Shown: piece by piece, positions 35,095 through 45,664 of the stretch
How the letters are laid out: every line of letters begins with the position of its first letter
Position numbering within the stretch: the first letter of the stretch is position 1
Source: Caprella mutica
Lineage: Eukaryota > Arthropoda > Malacostraca > Amphipoda > Caprellidae
Assembly (NCBI GenBank): GCA_947561585.1
Contig: CANNZV010000923.1
Coordinates: 487,923-551,922, forward strand
Reading direction: 5' to 3'
DNA length: 64,000 bases
Notes under the pieces: generated by a model
Told to the model about the DNA's origin: nothing
The model's database searches: none
What the model saw: only the letters and a program-made list of their open reading frames with translations
Made by a program: the position numbers and the translations under genes

Positions 35095-35325
35095 ACCCAA
35101 TATATTCCCACACAAAACTCTTCTTACCCCATATTTTCCTATACTGGACACTTCATACCCTTAATTTCCCATACCGCACACTTCATAGCATATTTTCCAT
35201 TACCGGACACTTCATAGCCCATATTTTCCCATAACGGATACTTCAAAATCCATATTATCACATACCGGACTCTTCATACCCCATATTTTCCCTTACCAGG
35301 CACAACATGCCCCATATTTTCCGTT
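35095..35325. repeat. Degenerate 31-bp repeat, about 7-8 copies
   Basis: Units contain CCCATATTTTCCCATACCGG then ACACTTCATA. They differ at many positions, so this array is older than its neighbours. Confidence 0.85.
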
Positions 35326-35560
35326 ATGTACATCTATCTGTATCTCTGTAATCCCACTCGTTAATTATTTTCCATCTGATACGCTAAGTAGAGAAATTTT
35401 TTCGCAAAAACTGCGTACGCACGTCAAGAGAATTCCTCGTAAAAAATGGAATCTCATCAGTGTGTATTTTCTGATGAATGAAGTCATTATGACATTCTCT
35501 TTTGATGGAGTTAGACCTAATGGAAAAATGTATAGCATTGACTGCTGTACTCAGATAAAG

Positions 35561-35624
35561 GTATAGTGGGGGGCCATAGAAGATACAGAGGGATCATCTC
35601 CCAATCTTCTATGGCCCATATAAA
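35561..35624. repeat. HP-A hairpin element, copy 3
   Basis: TATAGTGGGGGGCCATAGAA faces the inverted AATCTTCTATGGCCCATATA. The arms are partly eroded, with a loop of about 20 nt. Confidence 0.75.
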
Positions 35625-35629
35625 ATGAC

Positions 35630-36600
35630 TTCGTTTGCTCAGTTTCTTTTGTAATTGAATAACGGTATAAAAAGATAGTCTTTTTTATACTACTGTACAA
35701 TTATATTGGAATGGCTTTCGAACATTGCTGCTCTTTCGTCCATTGACTTCAGTCTTTTGAATATCATTCGAGATTCGAAGATGTATATTTATTCATTCAT
35801 TAGTTTATATAATACACAACTTCCTAAAATCCTAATATTCTTTAAAATACTGATATTCCAATAATTTTATTGGAATTATCTATATTTCATAGAAAAAACC
35901 TACTTTTAAATGTAAAAAATAATATTTTCTAAAAATTTTAATTTTGATTTTTTTTTCTTAAAATTTTAATTTTAATTTTTTTTCTTAAAATTTCAATTCA
36001 TAAAGATTCTAATGTCTTTTTATTTTCAAAACTATGTTAAATTTCATGAACACATAACTTATGTACATAGTGAAAGAATTAAAGTTTCACCATAAACCAC
36101 AGCAGTCATTTTTTCGTAATTCACCCCCGGCAAACTAATTAGTAAACTAGGCCTGTTTAAAGTAGTCCTCTTGTAAGTTCTTCAATAACGTCACTGGAAA
36201 GTCTAATAACAGGTTGTGACCCTCAGGCGGTACAGGGTTACGGCAAATCTTCTGAACATTTCATCGTTGTTGGAATTTCTCATTAAGCCGCTTTGATTGC
36301 CCTGAAGATGTTATAAATGCTTCTAAACAATATTGATCAAGAGTGTTGTTATGGCATGAATACCTACTTCTTATAGTATATTGTGTAGCAGTATGAGCTT
36401 ACATCCTTTGATGGTGTAATTAATATTGCATACTAGTAGTATTAGTGCAGGTAATATTGCCAAAAAACATAGAGTCTTATTACGTATTGAAAGTTATGGA
36501 AGGGTGCGAGAAGATTTCGAGAGGAACATTGAGAAAAAATGTCAAATTTACTCAAAATTTGAGTTTTTCAGTTTGTTCCAAAACCTAGTCAAAGATGTTA
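35630..36600. other. A+T-rich spacer, no secure gene
   Basis: It contains a diverged tandem pair of TAAAATTTTAATTTTAATTTT-like sequence at about 35930-35990. A plus frame at 36426-36620 (64 codons) has no recognisable feature. Confidence 0.35.
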
Positions 36601-36607
36601 GTCAATT

Positions 36608-36745
36608 TGACTCATCCTAACATTTTACTCAAAGAAAAGTCATATTGACTCACAATTCATTGTCGGATTGACTCAGGTAGAGTCAATCAAGAAAAAAACG
36701 ACTTCAAAATTGGATTTTTGTAGCCTTGACTCAAGCGATGAGTCA
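36608..36745. promoter_or_regulatory. Cluster of five exact AP-1-type TGACTCA sites
   Basis: TGACTCA lies at 36608, 36646, 36669 and 36727, and TGAGTCA at 36739. Several near matches (GTCAATTTGACT, GAGTCAATC) lie between them. Five exact heptamers within 138 bp is far above chance for A+T-rich DNA. TGACTCA is the known AP-1 (Jun/Fos) and related bZIP site. Whether they act as an enhancer, or come from a decayed repeat containing GTCAATTTGACTC, is unknown. Confidence 0.45.
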
Positions 36746-36779
36746 GGTTGACTAGCAATTCTTCTATGGCTCAATTTAA

Positions 36780-37715
36780 ATAACTGTACCTTTTTATTGT
36801 GTTTAAACATAATATTATTAATATTATGTAACCTAAGTGACTTCTTCATATTTTTACAATTCTTAACACATGAAATCGTAGCATCCCAATATCTCAAGTT
36901 TCCGCAATTATTCTTCCTAATTATTTCTCCTCTAATTTCTGACCTAATCAAACTTCTGAAGAAAAAAAATCCATTTGTTAACTCCAGCAGCTTTCCACTC
37001 GAGAAATTCTTGCTCTTCATTCCGTACGTCAACTCTGGCCGCTGATTCCCGGTGACAAGTTGGCACGGTCTGAAAATGGGTAGCGAACACAATCTCTGGA
37101 ACTTCAAAACTTCCTGTATTTGTTCAGGACTCTGTTTGAAAAGGATTAGAGTCTACTCATTCTTCGCAAAGGATAATTTGAATGCAATTACAACTGGATT
37201 TGGAGGATTAGATTCATCGAGATGTATTATCTATGTCTGAAATTATTATAATTATTTTTAAACAGAGTTGTTTTTTATTATGTAGATACGCTTTAACTTG
37301 AAGTTAATGTACGTATTTTCTTAATTATTACATACAAAATGTTTGTATTTTACTCTGCATAATTCTGAATGCAATTTCAAAGAAATATAGTTGATATTTC
37401 CTTAAGCATTTTTTAACATTCGTTTCATATTATCTATATCATATCTCTCATTTTCCATTTATTATATTACAATTAATTATTTATTTAATGAGAATAAGCT
37501 GCAACACTTTTATATGCTTACTCGAATAACATCTATATGGAATTAAAGGTAATGTATCACACATTACATTCCGTTAATTAATATTCATGCCGTTAACTAT
37601 TAATTATATCGCTCAAGCCGTGGCTAAGTCTGCTGCGTGTAAGTTATATCTAACTAGAGTATTAATTAATGAAGTATACGCTCATATGCAGGCTGTGACA
37701 CTTTGTAGTATACAT
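36780..37715. other. No secure gene; overlapping weak frames
   Basis: A plus frame at 36797-37045 contains LIKLLKKKNPFVN, and a minus frame (37107-36673) overlaps it. Neither shows a convincing domain. After 37240 the DNA is A+T-rich and empty. Confidence 0.3.
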
Positions 37716-37721
37716 TATTAT

Positions 37722-37835
37722 ATACTGTATAGTATACAGACTGCTATACTGTATAGTATACAAGCTGATATACTGTATAGTATACAGACTGCTATAGTGT
37801 ATAGTATACAGTCTGCTATACTGTATAATGCATTG
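37722..37835. repeat. 24-bp palindromic minisatellite, about 4-5 copies
   Basis: Units contain ATACTGTATAGTATACAGAC. TATACTGTATAGTATA is itself nearly palindromic, so each unit can fold. Both strands are nearly identical in sequence. Confidence 0.88.
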
Positions 37836-37894
37836 TTTACTTTATATGAAGTATAACTGTATGATATTCTATTCAAGTTATAATCTTATAGAAA

Positions 37895-37957
37895 AATATG
37901 GTGGCAGTCTAGGAGTACAAATTCCCCACTTAATCTTCGATGACTCCACCATAATAT
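37895..37957. repeat. HP-A hairpin element, copy 4 (diverged)
   Basis: AATATGGTGGCAGTCTAGGA faces TAATCTTCGATGACTCCACC then ATAATATT. The arms are eroded but recognisable. Confidence 0.6.
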
Positions 37958-38004
37958 TTTCTACAGAAATGTGTACCTGCAAGAAACAGTTATTGAGAAA
38001 TTAG

Positions 38005-38637
38005 CAAAGGATCCCTCATAATCTTCTATGGCCCCACTATAGTTTTGTTTCTCAATCTTCTAGCTATAGCCCCACCATAACTTTCTCCCTCTATCTTCTA
38101 TGGCCCCACCATAACTCTTTCCCTCTATCTTCTATGGCCCCTCCATAACTTTCTCCCTCTATCTTCTATGGCCCCACCATAACTTTCTCCCTCTATCTTC
38201 TATGGCGCCACCATAACTTTCTCCCTCTATCTTCTATGGCCCCACCATAACTTTCTCCCTCTATCTTCTATGGCCCCACCATAACTTTCTCCCTCTATCT
38301 TCTATGGCCCCACCATAACTTTCTCCCTCTATCTCCTATGGCCCCACCATAACTTTCTCCCTCTATCTTCTATGGCCCCTCCATAACTTTCTCCCTCTAT
38401 CTTCTATGGCCCCACCATAACTTTCTCCCTCTATCTTCTATGGCCCCACCATAACTTTCTCCCTCTATCTTCTATGGCCCCTCCATAACTTTCTCCCTCT
38501 ATCTTCTATGGCCCCACCATAACTTTTTCCCTCTATCTTCTATGGCCCCTCCATAACTTTCTCCCTCTATCTTCTATGTCCCCACTATAACTTTCTCCCT
38601 CTATCTTCTATGGCCCCACCATAACTTTCTCCCTAGG
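38005..38637. repeat. 34-bp minisatellite built from one HP-A arm, about 17 copies
   Basis: The unit reads ATCTTCTATGGCCCCACCAT then AACTTTCTCCCTCT. The first part is exactly the right arm of the dispersed HP-A hairpin. The left-most copies (38016-38100) have irregular spacing and longer flanks, as if the array grew from a dispersed copy. Common variants are CCCCTCCATAAC and CCCCACTATAAC. Confidence 0.96.
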
Positions 38638-38639
38638 CT

Positions 38640-39110
38640 GCATCACCAAATCTTCTGAGTAATTAATATCTTACAAACGTGTCTGGTAAAGCCATGTAGA
38701 GACAGACGGTGACCATCCCAGATAGAAAATTATCAGCACCGATAATCAAATTTCGATTAAAGGTTCTAATCGATGATAAACTGATCATCTGTGTATGAAG
38801 ATACATGATTTTATGAATATTACCTTCATTAACTTAAAATTAATTTTAGACGATATTGTTTAATGATATTTTACAATAAAATAGGATCAATATTCAACGT
38901 TGTCGGTTAAATATTTTCCAAGTGAGATACAACATATATATATTAATAAATCATGAACGAATTTATTATATATTTCACTGAAATTCGGATCAGATAAGGG
39001 AACTGTAACCTAACACTGTCTCCTAGGTGTTAAGATAAATAATTGAGAGGACTGGAAAATATAATTCTACAACACCGTACCAAATAACTTATGAAATACA
39101 ATGAAGACCT
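38640..39110. other. A+T-rich spacer, nothing seen
   Basis: No open frame, repeat or element end is recognised. Confidence 0.4.
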
Positions 39111-39115
39111 GATTG

Positions 39116-40030
39116 AAATTGAAGTGCAAAGTGAAGAGTTGAAACAACCACCAATAGTTGAAATTAAAGTGCAAAGTGAAGAGTTGAAACAACCACCAAT
39201 AGTTGTAAATGAAGTGCACAGTGAAGAGTTAAAACAACCACCAATAGTTGTGAATAAAGTGCACAGTGAAGAGTTAAAACAACCACCAATAGTTGTAAAT
39301 AAAGTGCACAGTGAAGAGTTAAAACAACCACCAATAGTTGTAAATAAAGTGCACAATGAAGAGTTAAAACAACCACCAATAGTTGTAAATGAAGTGCAAA
39401 GTGAAGAGTTAAAACAACCACCAATAGTTGTAAATAAAGTGCAAAGTGAAGAGTTAAAACAACCACCAATAGTTGTAAATGAAGTGCACAGTGAAGGGTT
39501 AAAACAACCACCAATAGTTGTAAATAAAGTGCTCAGTGAAGAGTTAAAACAACCACCAGTAGTTGTAAATAAAGTGCACAGTGAAGAGTTAAAACAACCA
39601 CCAATAGTTGTAAATAAAGTGCACAGTGTAGAGTTAAAACAACCACCAGTAGTTGTAAATAAGGTGCAAAGTGAAGGGTTAAAACAACCACCGACAGTTG
39701 TAAATAAAGTGCAAAGTGAAGGGTTAAAACAACCACCAATAGTTGTAAATGAAGTGCACAGTGAAGAGTTAAAACAACCACCAATAGTTGTATATAAAGT
39801 GCACAGTGAAGAGTTAAAACAACCACCAATAGTTGTATATAAAGTGCACAATGAAGAGTTAAAACAACCACCAATAGTTGTATATAAAGTGCACAGTGAA
39901 GAGTTAAAACAACCACCAATAGTTGTATATAAAGTGCACAGTGAAGGGTTAAAACAACTACCAGTTGTAAATGAAGTGCACATGAAGGGTTAAAACAACC
40001 ACCAATAGTTGTAAATAAAGTGCACAGTGT
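39116..40030 (+). repeat. 45-bp minisatellite, about 20 copies, open in several frames
   Basis: The unit reads GTGCACAGTGAAGAGTTAAA then ACAACCACCAATAGTTGTAA and ATAAA. The plus frame gives 300 codons of a 15-residue repeat (VHSEELKQPPIVVNK); minus frames of 317, 128 and 116 codons are also open. Many unit differences change the residue in every frame, and no splice or promoter context is visible, so I treat it as non-genic. A real repetitive protein on the plus strand cannot be fully excluded. ACAACCACCAATAGTTGT is a near-palindrome in each unit. Confidence 0.93.
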
Positions 40031-40034
40031 AAAT

Positions 40035-40690
40035 ATTCAAGCCTATATACAACTCTTAGTCGATGTGTATAATGTATATGGCTATAGGCTCATCCTTTGA
40101 GGAATATGTCGTACAATATGTGATTTAGAATATTCAAATTGATCGTTAAAAGCATATGCAGGTATGCTAATACAAGTATTATGGTTTATAACTATACATC
40201 TTTCCATTTTATTAATAAATTAACTTTAAATGGGAGTATATCTATAAACTATATAAATTCAACTATAAAAACTAAATAAATTTAAATATAAACTCTATAT
40301 TTTATCTATAAATACTTAAAGAGAAAGTGGTAGTTATTACAAAGTATTTAAATATATTTATGTCACACTTTGCTGATATTTTAAACATGTAATACATATA
40401 CCAACTATATTTGTAGATGTAAAGATTATGAACACAGTATCACTTGACATCGAAAGATTTTTTTCTCATTGTTGTTTCAATGCATAACAATCTATTTATA
40501 TTTTAATTGTACAATTCCATTTTCATATTTTAAACACATAATACCTATAGTAAATAATGTGCATATGTAAAGATTAAGAACACACTATCACCGTAGATCG
40601 AGAGATGGTTTTCTCGTTGTTGTTTTAATCAGAGGAGATGACGAGTCATAAAATTTGAGTTTCCGCTTATTAGGACAAGTAAGTTTGCCG
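40035..40690. other. A+T-rich spacer with a diverged direct repeat
   Basis: Two related blocks (about 40410-40480 and 40560-40630) share TGTAAAGATTA-GAACACA, TATCAC and GAGA-G-TTTTTCTC-TTGTTGTTT. No coding sequence is seen. Confidence 0.45.
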
Positions 40691-40695
40691 CAGTG

Positions 40696-40709
40696 GCGCC
40701 ATCTGGTGA
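40696..40709 (-). promoter_or_regulatory. CTCF-like insulator motif
   Basis: The minus strand reads TCACCAGATGGCGC. This matches 13 of 14 positions of the known CTCF core CCASYAGRKGGCGC, including the invariant AGRKGGCGC part. It is a GC-rich island in A+T-rich DNA. Binding is inference. Confidence 0.45.
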
Positions 40710-40950
40710 GACAACTCAACAACTTTTCTCTCCTGCATATTGCACCAATCTACGTACCGTTCAAAGCGTAGAGTGTCATCATTTTATCGGGAGTTTCACG
40801 AATACGTCATGAAATATGATGAATTAGAGTTATTAAGAAAAAAGAATGAAATCATCACATTTCATTCAAATAAAACACAAAGTTTCTGTAGTATTCAACG
40901 CAAATTAGTATAAATAATTTGTATGCATTGACACTGAGACAAATTTCTAA

Positions 40951-41003
40951 TAATATGGCCCGGCCCCTACATAATATTCTATGTCCCCTCCATATTCTTC
41001 TTA
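40951..41003. repeat. HP-A hairpin element, copy 5 (diverged)
   Basis: AATATGGCCCGGCCCCTACA and ATTCTATGTCCCCTCCATAT are two eroded arms. Confidence 0.5.
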
Positions 41004-41143
41004 TTGGGTGGTAGTCAACATCAGGAAACAAATGATGTTTGTACTATTATACATTTTCAATTAGCGTTTTTAAACTGTACAATATTACTATACAATATTT
41101 TTCAACTGTTAAACTATATATGGATCTACAACATTGTGTAAAA

Positions 41144-41199
41144 GTTATGGTCGGACTGTAGAAGATTAAGATAATAATCATCGACAACCTCATCATAAT
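41144..41199. repeat. HP-A hairpin element, copy 6
   Basis: GTTATGGTCGGACTGTAGAA then GATTAAG faces ATCATCGACAACCTCATCAT. Only the left arm is well kept. Confidence 0.55.
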
Positions 41200-41488
41200 A
41201 GTCGATTAAGATTAGCATAAAAAATAATCCCAACTATATTGAAATTTTAAAATCATTGTCAAGCTATTCCAAAAATTTCAACTTCAACCCTTTCATTTAT
41301 TCTGTTCGTACATATTAGTTAGGGAGAAAAATCTTCTGTTGGTGGCTTTCATTTGATTTCAGTCGAATTTAATTAAGGACTCAAGAACCATCATGTCTTG
41401 AACTTACCAGACACATTTCCCGATATTAAATTCCACTGTACACAACAACGTAATGAACAAATTATGAAACAACAACTAATATTAAGGT

Positions 41489-41722
41489 ACGTCCCTAGTT
41501 ATTAGAGGGTTCCACATTGTTGTTCATGTATGAAACTTTTTGTAATAATTATTATTTAATTTTCAGTTTGATTATTTATCCTTTTTTAAAATATGATGGA
41601 AACAGTAGAACTGTTCGATCGTTCATATATCCGATCAATAATATAAAAACTATAATGATTATTGTTTAACTTTTTCATATGTAATCGCAGATGTGGCACC
41701 GTCTTATAATTCGTACCTCCAC
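41489..41722. mobile_element. MITE-A copy 4
   Basis: The left end reads GTCCCTAGTTATTAGAGGGT then TCCACATT. The right end inverts it: AATCGCAGATGTGGCACCGT then CTTATAATTCGTACC. At about 234 bp it is longer than copies 2 and 3, with a GTTCGATCGTTCATAT palindromic motif inside. Confidence 0.65.
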
Positions 41723-41724
41723 CC

Positions 41725-42475
41725 TATACGAATATCGATCGTACGAAGGCAGGTGGTAGTTACGATCAAACTTTCGGAATAAGCGTACAAGAAAGTGTTT
41801 AGCATAGCTAATATAGGACTAGAATTATTAATCTCAAAAGGGAGAATCTAATTAAACTTTTTTTGAAAATCTACCACCCAGCTGGAAGAGTTAGAATTGT
41901 TTACGTTATATATTCATCTTGTTTTAACGTAAAGTATCGTAATTACGGTTTTGCAATGCTGTTAAATTTATGATATATAACGTTGAATGATTTATCAATA
42001 CCGTCATCGATAAATGATATCTTTATCATTGATGTTCGATAAATAAATCGAAAATGCTCGGTATGATTCAAATAATCTTTTACAAAAATATTATATATAT
42101 TAAAATATAAATATTAATGAAGGAAAATAGCTGAATTCAATGTACCAAGTATTTCTTAATTAAATGATGTTTATTCATTTTCAAATGATAACAAAGTTGT
42201 TATTGTATACTGATGTTTATTCGACTGTTTAGAGAAATAATGCAATAATTAAATGGAATAAATTACATATATATGAATAGTACAGTGTAACATTATAATT
42301 GGTACAATACTGTTTAATATTCTTGGGAATTTCTTGGTAGGTTTGGATATTTAGTAATAACATTTAAATTCAGATGTATCTAATATTATTCTGAAAATAA
42401 AAGACATTCTTGTTTTTATTTGTGTAGTGTTATATAATACAGTTTTAAAGGAATTAAAAATTATATATAATTTGA
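41725..42475. other. A+T-rich spacer, no gene seen
   Basis: A stretch near 41985-42060 repeats short ATCGATAAATGATATC-like words. Nothing else can be supported. Confidence 0.4.
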
Positions 42476-42640
42476 AAAATATATTTAGAATACATATTCA
42501 AAAATAAATATTTAATTATACATATTTGAAAATATATATTTAAGATTCAATATATAAAAACATATAATTTAAAAATAAACATTGAAAAATAGATTTTTAG
42601 ATAAAATCATTTAAAAATGAGTATTTAACAATAAGTATCT
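42476..42640. repeat. Degenerate A+T-rich repeat
   Basis: Variants of AAAATATATATTTAAGATTC-like units of roughly 25-28 bp repeat six or so times. They are too diverged for an exact period. Confidence 0.55.
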
Positions 42641-42699
42641 AAAAAATGAACGTTTTTTTCTATTATTTTCTTCAGTATTCATCAGAGATACCCGCCCAT

Positions 42700-42930
42700 T
42701 CCCAGAACTTTTCCAGAACATTCCTAGGACATTCCCAAAATATTCATAGGACATTTCCCAGGATATTCCCAGGACATTCCCAGGATACTCCCAGGACTTT
42801 CCCAGGACATTTCCCAGGACATTCCCAGGACATTATCAGGATATTCCCAGGACATTTCCCAAGGCATTCCCAGGACATTCCCATGACATTCCAAGGATAC
42901 TCCCAGGATATTTCCTGGACGTTTCCTGGA
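42700..42930. repeat. 12-bp (11-13) minisatellite
   Basis: Short units of CCAGGACATTCC repeat about 19 times with variable length (CATTTCCC, ATACTCC, ACTTTCC). Isolated copies of the same word occur at 45069-45087 (TTTTCCAGGACATTCCCAC) and 45189-45212. Confidence 0.9.
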
Positions 42931-43076
42931 ATAGGAAGTCACCATTGTGTTCTTGCTTCAAATGAGAACAAAAACGATTGATGGGCGGATTATCCAAATT
43001 AGAATCTAGGTATTCGACGAAAAATTCAATCAAGATGTCTAGCTTGAGTGACATTTCAGATAATGAACTGACTGGG

Positions 43077-43125
43077 GTAAATTCCCAGTAATTGGACGGT
43101 TCCACATTTTCGATCACATAAGAAA
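43077..43125. mobile_element. MITE-A copy 5, left end only
   Basis: GGTAAATTCCCAGTAATTGG then ACGGTTCCACATTTTCGATC. No inverted right end is recognised downstream. Confidence 0.65.
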
Positions 43126-43349
43126 AAATATATCTAATAGTTATTATATAACCTATATTTTAAATATTATTTTACTTTTTGTGGAATTTACATTAATCGT
43201 TATGAAATTGAAAAATAAAAATGAAAAAAATATTCTTCAATCATCGAAAGAGAAACATAATGATAATTCCATCAAATATAATTTATGTATTAATAGTATA
43301 TTAATTCCTAGTTTAGTAGTAATAAATTTCGTTCTTACCCTTTGAGAAA

Positions 43350-43453
43350 GTTATTTTAGGGCTATAGAAGATTAAATAGGAGGTTCTCTCTTAATCTTCG
43401 ATGCCCCCACCATAACTTTCTCTCTTAATCTTCGATGCCCCCACCATAACTTA
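43350..43453. repeat. HP-A hairpin element, copy 7, right arm duplicated
   Basis: The left arm is GTTATTTTAGGGCTATAGAA then GATTAAAT. It is followed by two tandem right arms, each CTTAATCTTCGATGCCCCCA then CCATAACTT. This looks like the first step of the arm amplification seen at 38 kb. Confidence 0.8.
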
Positions 43454-43489
43454 CTCTATTGAATAAAATAAACAAATTTGAATAAAAAA

Positions 43490-43543
43490 TATAGAGGGCT
43501 TTGTAGATAAAGTCTCTGATAATCATCTATGGCCCACTATAAT
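43490..43543. repeat. HP-A hairpin element, copy 8 (diverged)
   Basis: AGAGGGCTTTGTAGATAAAG faces ATAATCATCTATGGCCCACT then ATAATT. Confidence 0.5.
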
Positions 43544-43774
43544 TCCCCCCAAACTATGTAAATAACTACAAGCCAAAGTCTCCGGTAACTCTCTCCTAAT
43601 TTCATCAGAGAATAGTTTTCCAATAATAAAATAGGGAGGAAAATACAAAGCTGACACAATATCTGGTAGACTTCAACACGATCTGATGACTGAACTTTGC
43701 CAATCACCAAAACTTATTATGCGTCACTACGTGGAAGTTACTCGCTAGGACACAGGCACTCGATATCCTTAGTA

Positions 43775-44001
43775 AGGGCCGTACACACGTAGGGTTTTTT
43801 AAGTCTTTCCATCAGACTTTTTGCTAAGCTCCTCCTACTTTTTCAATGAGAATATAAGAAAAAACTATAAAATTATTATCTAATAATATAATAATAATAA
43901 TAATTTTATAGTTTTTTCTTATATTCTCATTGAAAAAGTAGGAGGAGCTTAGCAAAAAGTCTGGTGGTAAGACTTAAAAAACCCTACGTCTGTACGGCCC
44001 T
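43775..44001. mobile_element. Near-perfect palindromic MITE (about 227 bp)
   Basis: The ends are AGGGCCGTACACACGTAGGG and its inverse. Two arms of about 100 nt pair almost without mismatch: one arm has GCTAAGCTCCTCCTACTTTT, the other its inverse. An A+T-rich ATAATAATAATAA loop lies between. The high arm identity implies a young insertion. A transcript would form a long hairpin RNA. Confidence 0.9.
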
Positions 44002-44277
44002 ATATAGCCACAGTGGAATATAGATATTCCATATTCATCAGTTTGTAATGATAATTAAATTATATTCTATGTTCTTCTCCATTAGAACGAAAATAGATTT
44101 TTTGAATACATTCTTTTCAATTAACTAATTAATTCATATACATGGATTAACTATACATTGTAAAAGATAAATTAATTATTCCTTGTCTTTTGTTAATATA
44201 CATAGAATAAAAGTTGAAATGGTTAAAAAAATATATTATTGGAAACCTAATTATAAGGTGGAATGAATGAATATTTC

Positions 44278-44778
44278 CCCTCTACTTCTCTCTAACTCTC
44301 ACTATTTCCCCTCTACTCCTCTCTAACTCTCACTATTTCCCCTCTACTTCTCTCTAACTCTCACTATTTCCCCTCTACTCCTCTCTATCTCTCACTATTT
44401 CCCCTCTACTCCTCTCTAACTCTCACTATTTCCCTTCTACTCCTCTCTAACTCTCACTATTTCCCCTTTACTCCTCTCTAACTCTCACTATTTCCCCTCT
44501 ACTCCTCTCTAACTCTCACTATTTCCTCTCTACTCCTCTCTAACTCTCACTATTTCCCCTCTACTCCTCTCTAACTCTCACTATTTCCCCTCTACCCCTC
44601 TCTAACTCTCACTATTTCCCCTCTACTCCTCTCTAACTCTCACTATTTCCTCTCTACTCCTCTCTAACTCTCACTATTTCCCCTCTACTCCTCTCTAACT
44701 CTCACTATTTCCCCTCTACCCCTCTCTAACTCTCACTATTTCTCCTCTACTCCTCTCTTAGCTCTCACTATTTCCTCT
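44278..44778. repeat. 31-bp pyrimidine-rich minisatellite, about 16 copies
   Basis: The unit reads ACTATTTCCCCTCTACTCCT then CTCTAACTCTC. The plus strand is almost free of G for 500 bp, a strong strand asymmetry that could favour triplex or R-loop structure. Confidence 0.96.
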
Positions 44779-44784
44779 CAAGCA

Positions 44785-45645
44785 AAGAAGTTCAACTAAT
44801 TTTCCCTCAAAAACTCCCTGCAAACTCACTTACATTTTCATCTTTTTCATTTGTAGTCATTTTTGGAATTCTCACTCACCAATTCTGATATGTCTGCCTT
44901 TATTCTTCGTCTATGCTTCAAGTAAAAAGACAATTACGAATTACACAGAAAGGAAAAAATGGTGGATTTTCTGTGTATATTTATTAATGAACAATGATCT
45001 GCTAGATAAAATTAAATATTTAAAAATAAAAATTAAAAAATTTGTGAATATTCTTTTCATCAATACCAGGATTTTCCAGGACATTCCCACACTATTGACC
45101 TATAGATAAATGAAATAAAATCAATTAAACCATGGTTTTCATATGGAAATGTATAAATATATATCTGAGGCAAAAAGGAGTCACTCCTGGGATATTCCTT
45201 TAATGTCCCAGGAATAAATCCTTCTTGTTCCTGATATGACTTAAAAAGGTTAGATATTTTATTGATGATATTGGTAAATATTTTATCATATAAATATATA
45301 AACTAGTAACAGGTATATATTTGACAAGTACGTGATTACAACCAACCAGTGAGAGTAGATTTCTATTCTTACATCTCAGAATATGATTCTTGAATATAAT
45401 GATGTGAATGGACGAGCTGTTATTTTAATATATGCTGAGTTAAAATCATATCCTGATAAGTCCTTTTCAGAGGGATAAAAGCACAATCCTCTTGTGAACC
45501 TACAAAGGAAGGATTCGTCTCAAAGGTGACTGACTGACTGCTTTAAGAAGAACCAGAGATGGTTTTTGAGTCGAAACGGTGAAGTTATCTCACTTAAATT
45601 GAAGTTAGGAGCGTGAAAGATTGGCGAGTTCCTTAAAAGTTGCTA
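44785..45645. other. Spacer, no secure gene
   Basis: It contains scattered relatives of the 12-bp CCAGGACATTCC word (45069, 45189). No gene is recognised. Confidence 0.4.
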
Positions 45646-45664
45646 ATGAACCGTCCCTGTCTCT

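Noticed and set aside
36797..37107. Possible Gypsy-type reverse transcriptase/RNase H fragment (LIKLLKKKNPF)
   Set aside because: Only one short phrase resembles the PL..LLKK..PF segment. No YxDD, DAS or other motif follows, and the minus strand is equally open.
42700..42930. NF-kB-like sites in the GGACATTCC repeat
   Set aside because: GGGAATGTCC fails the consensus at the seventh position, and the unit is simply a short tandem repeat.
43035..43080. Start of a transposase (MSSLSDISDNELTG)
   Set aside because: The phrase resembles acidic N-termini of some transposases, but it runs straight into a MITE-A end and nothing downstream continues it.
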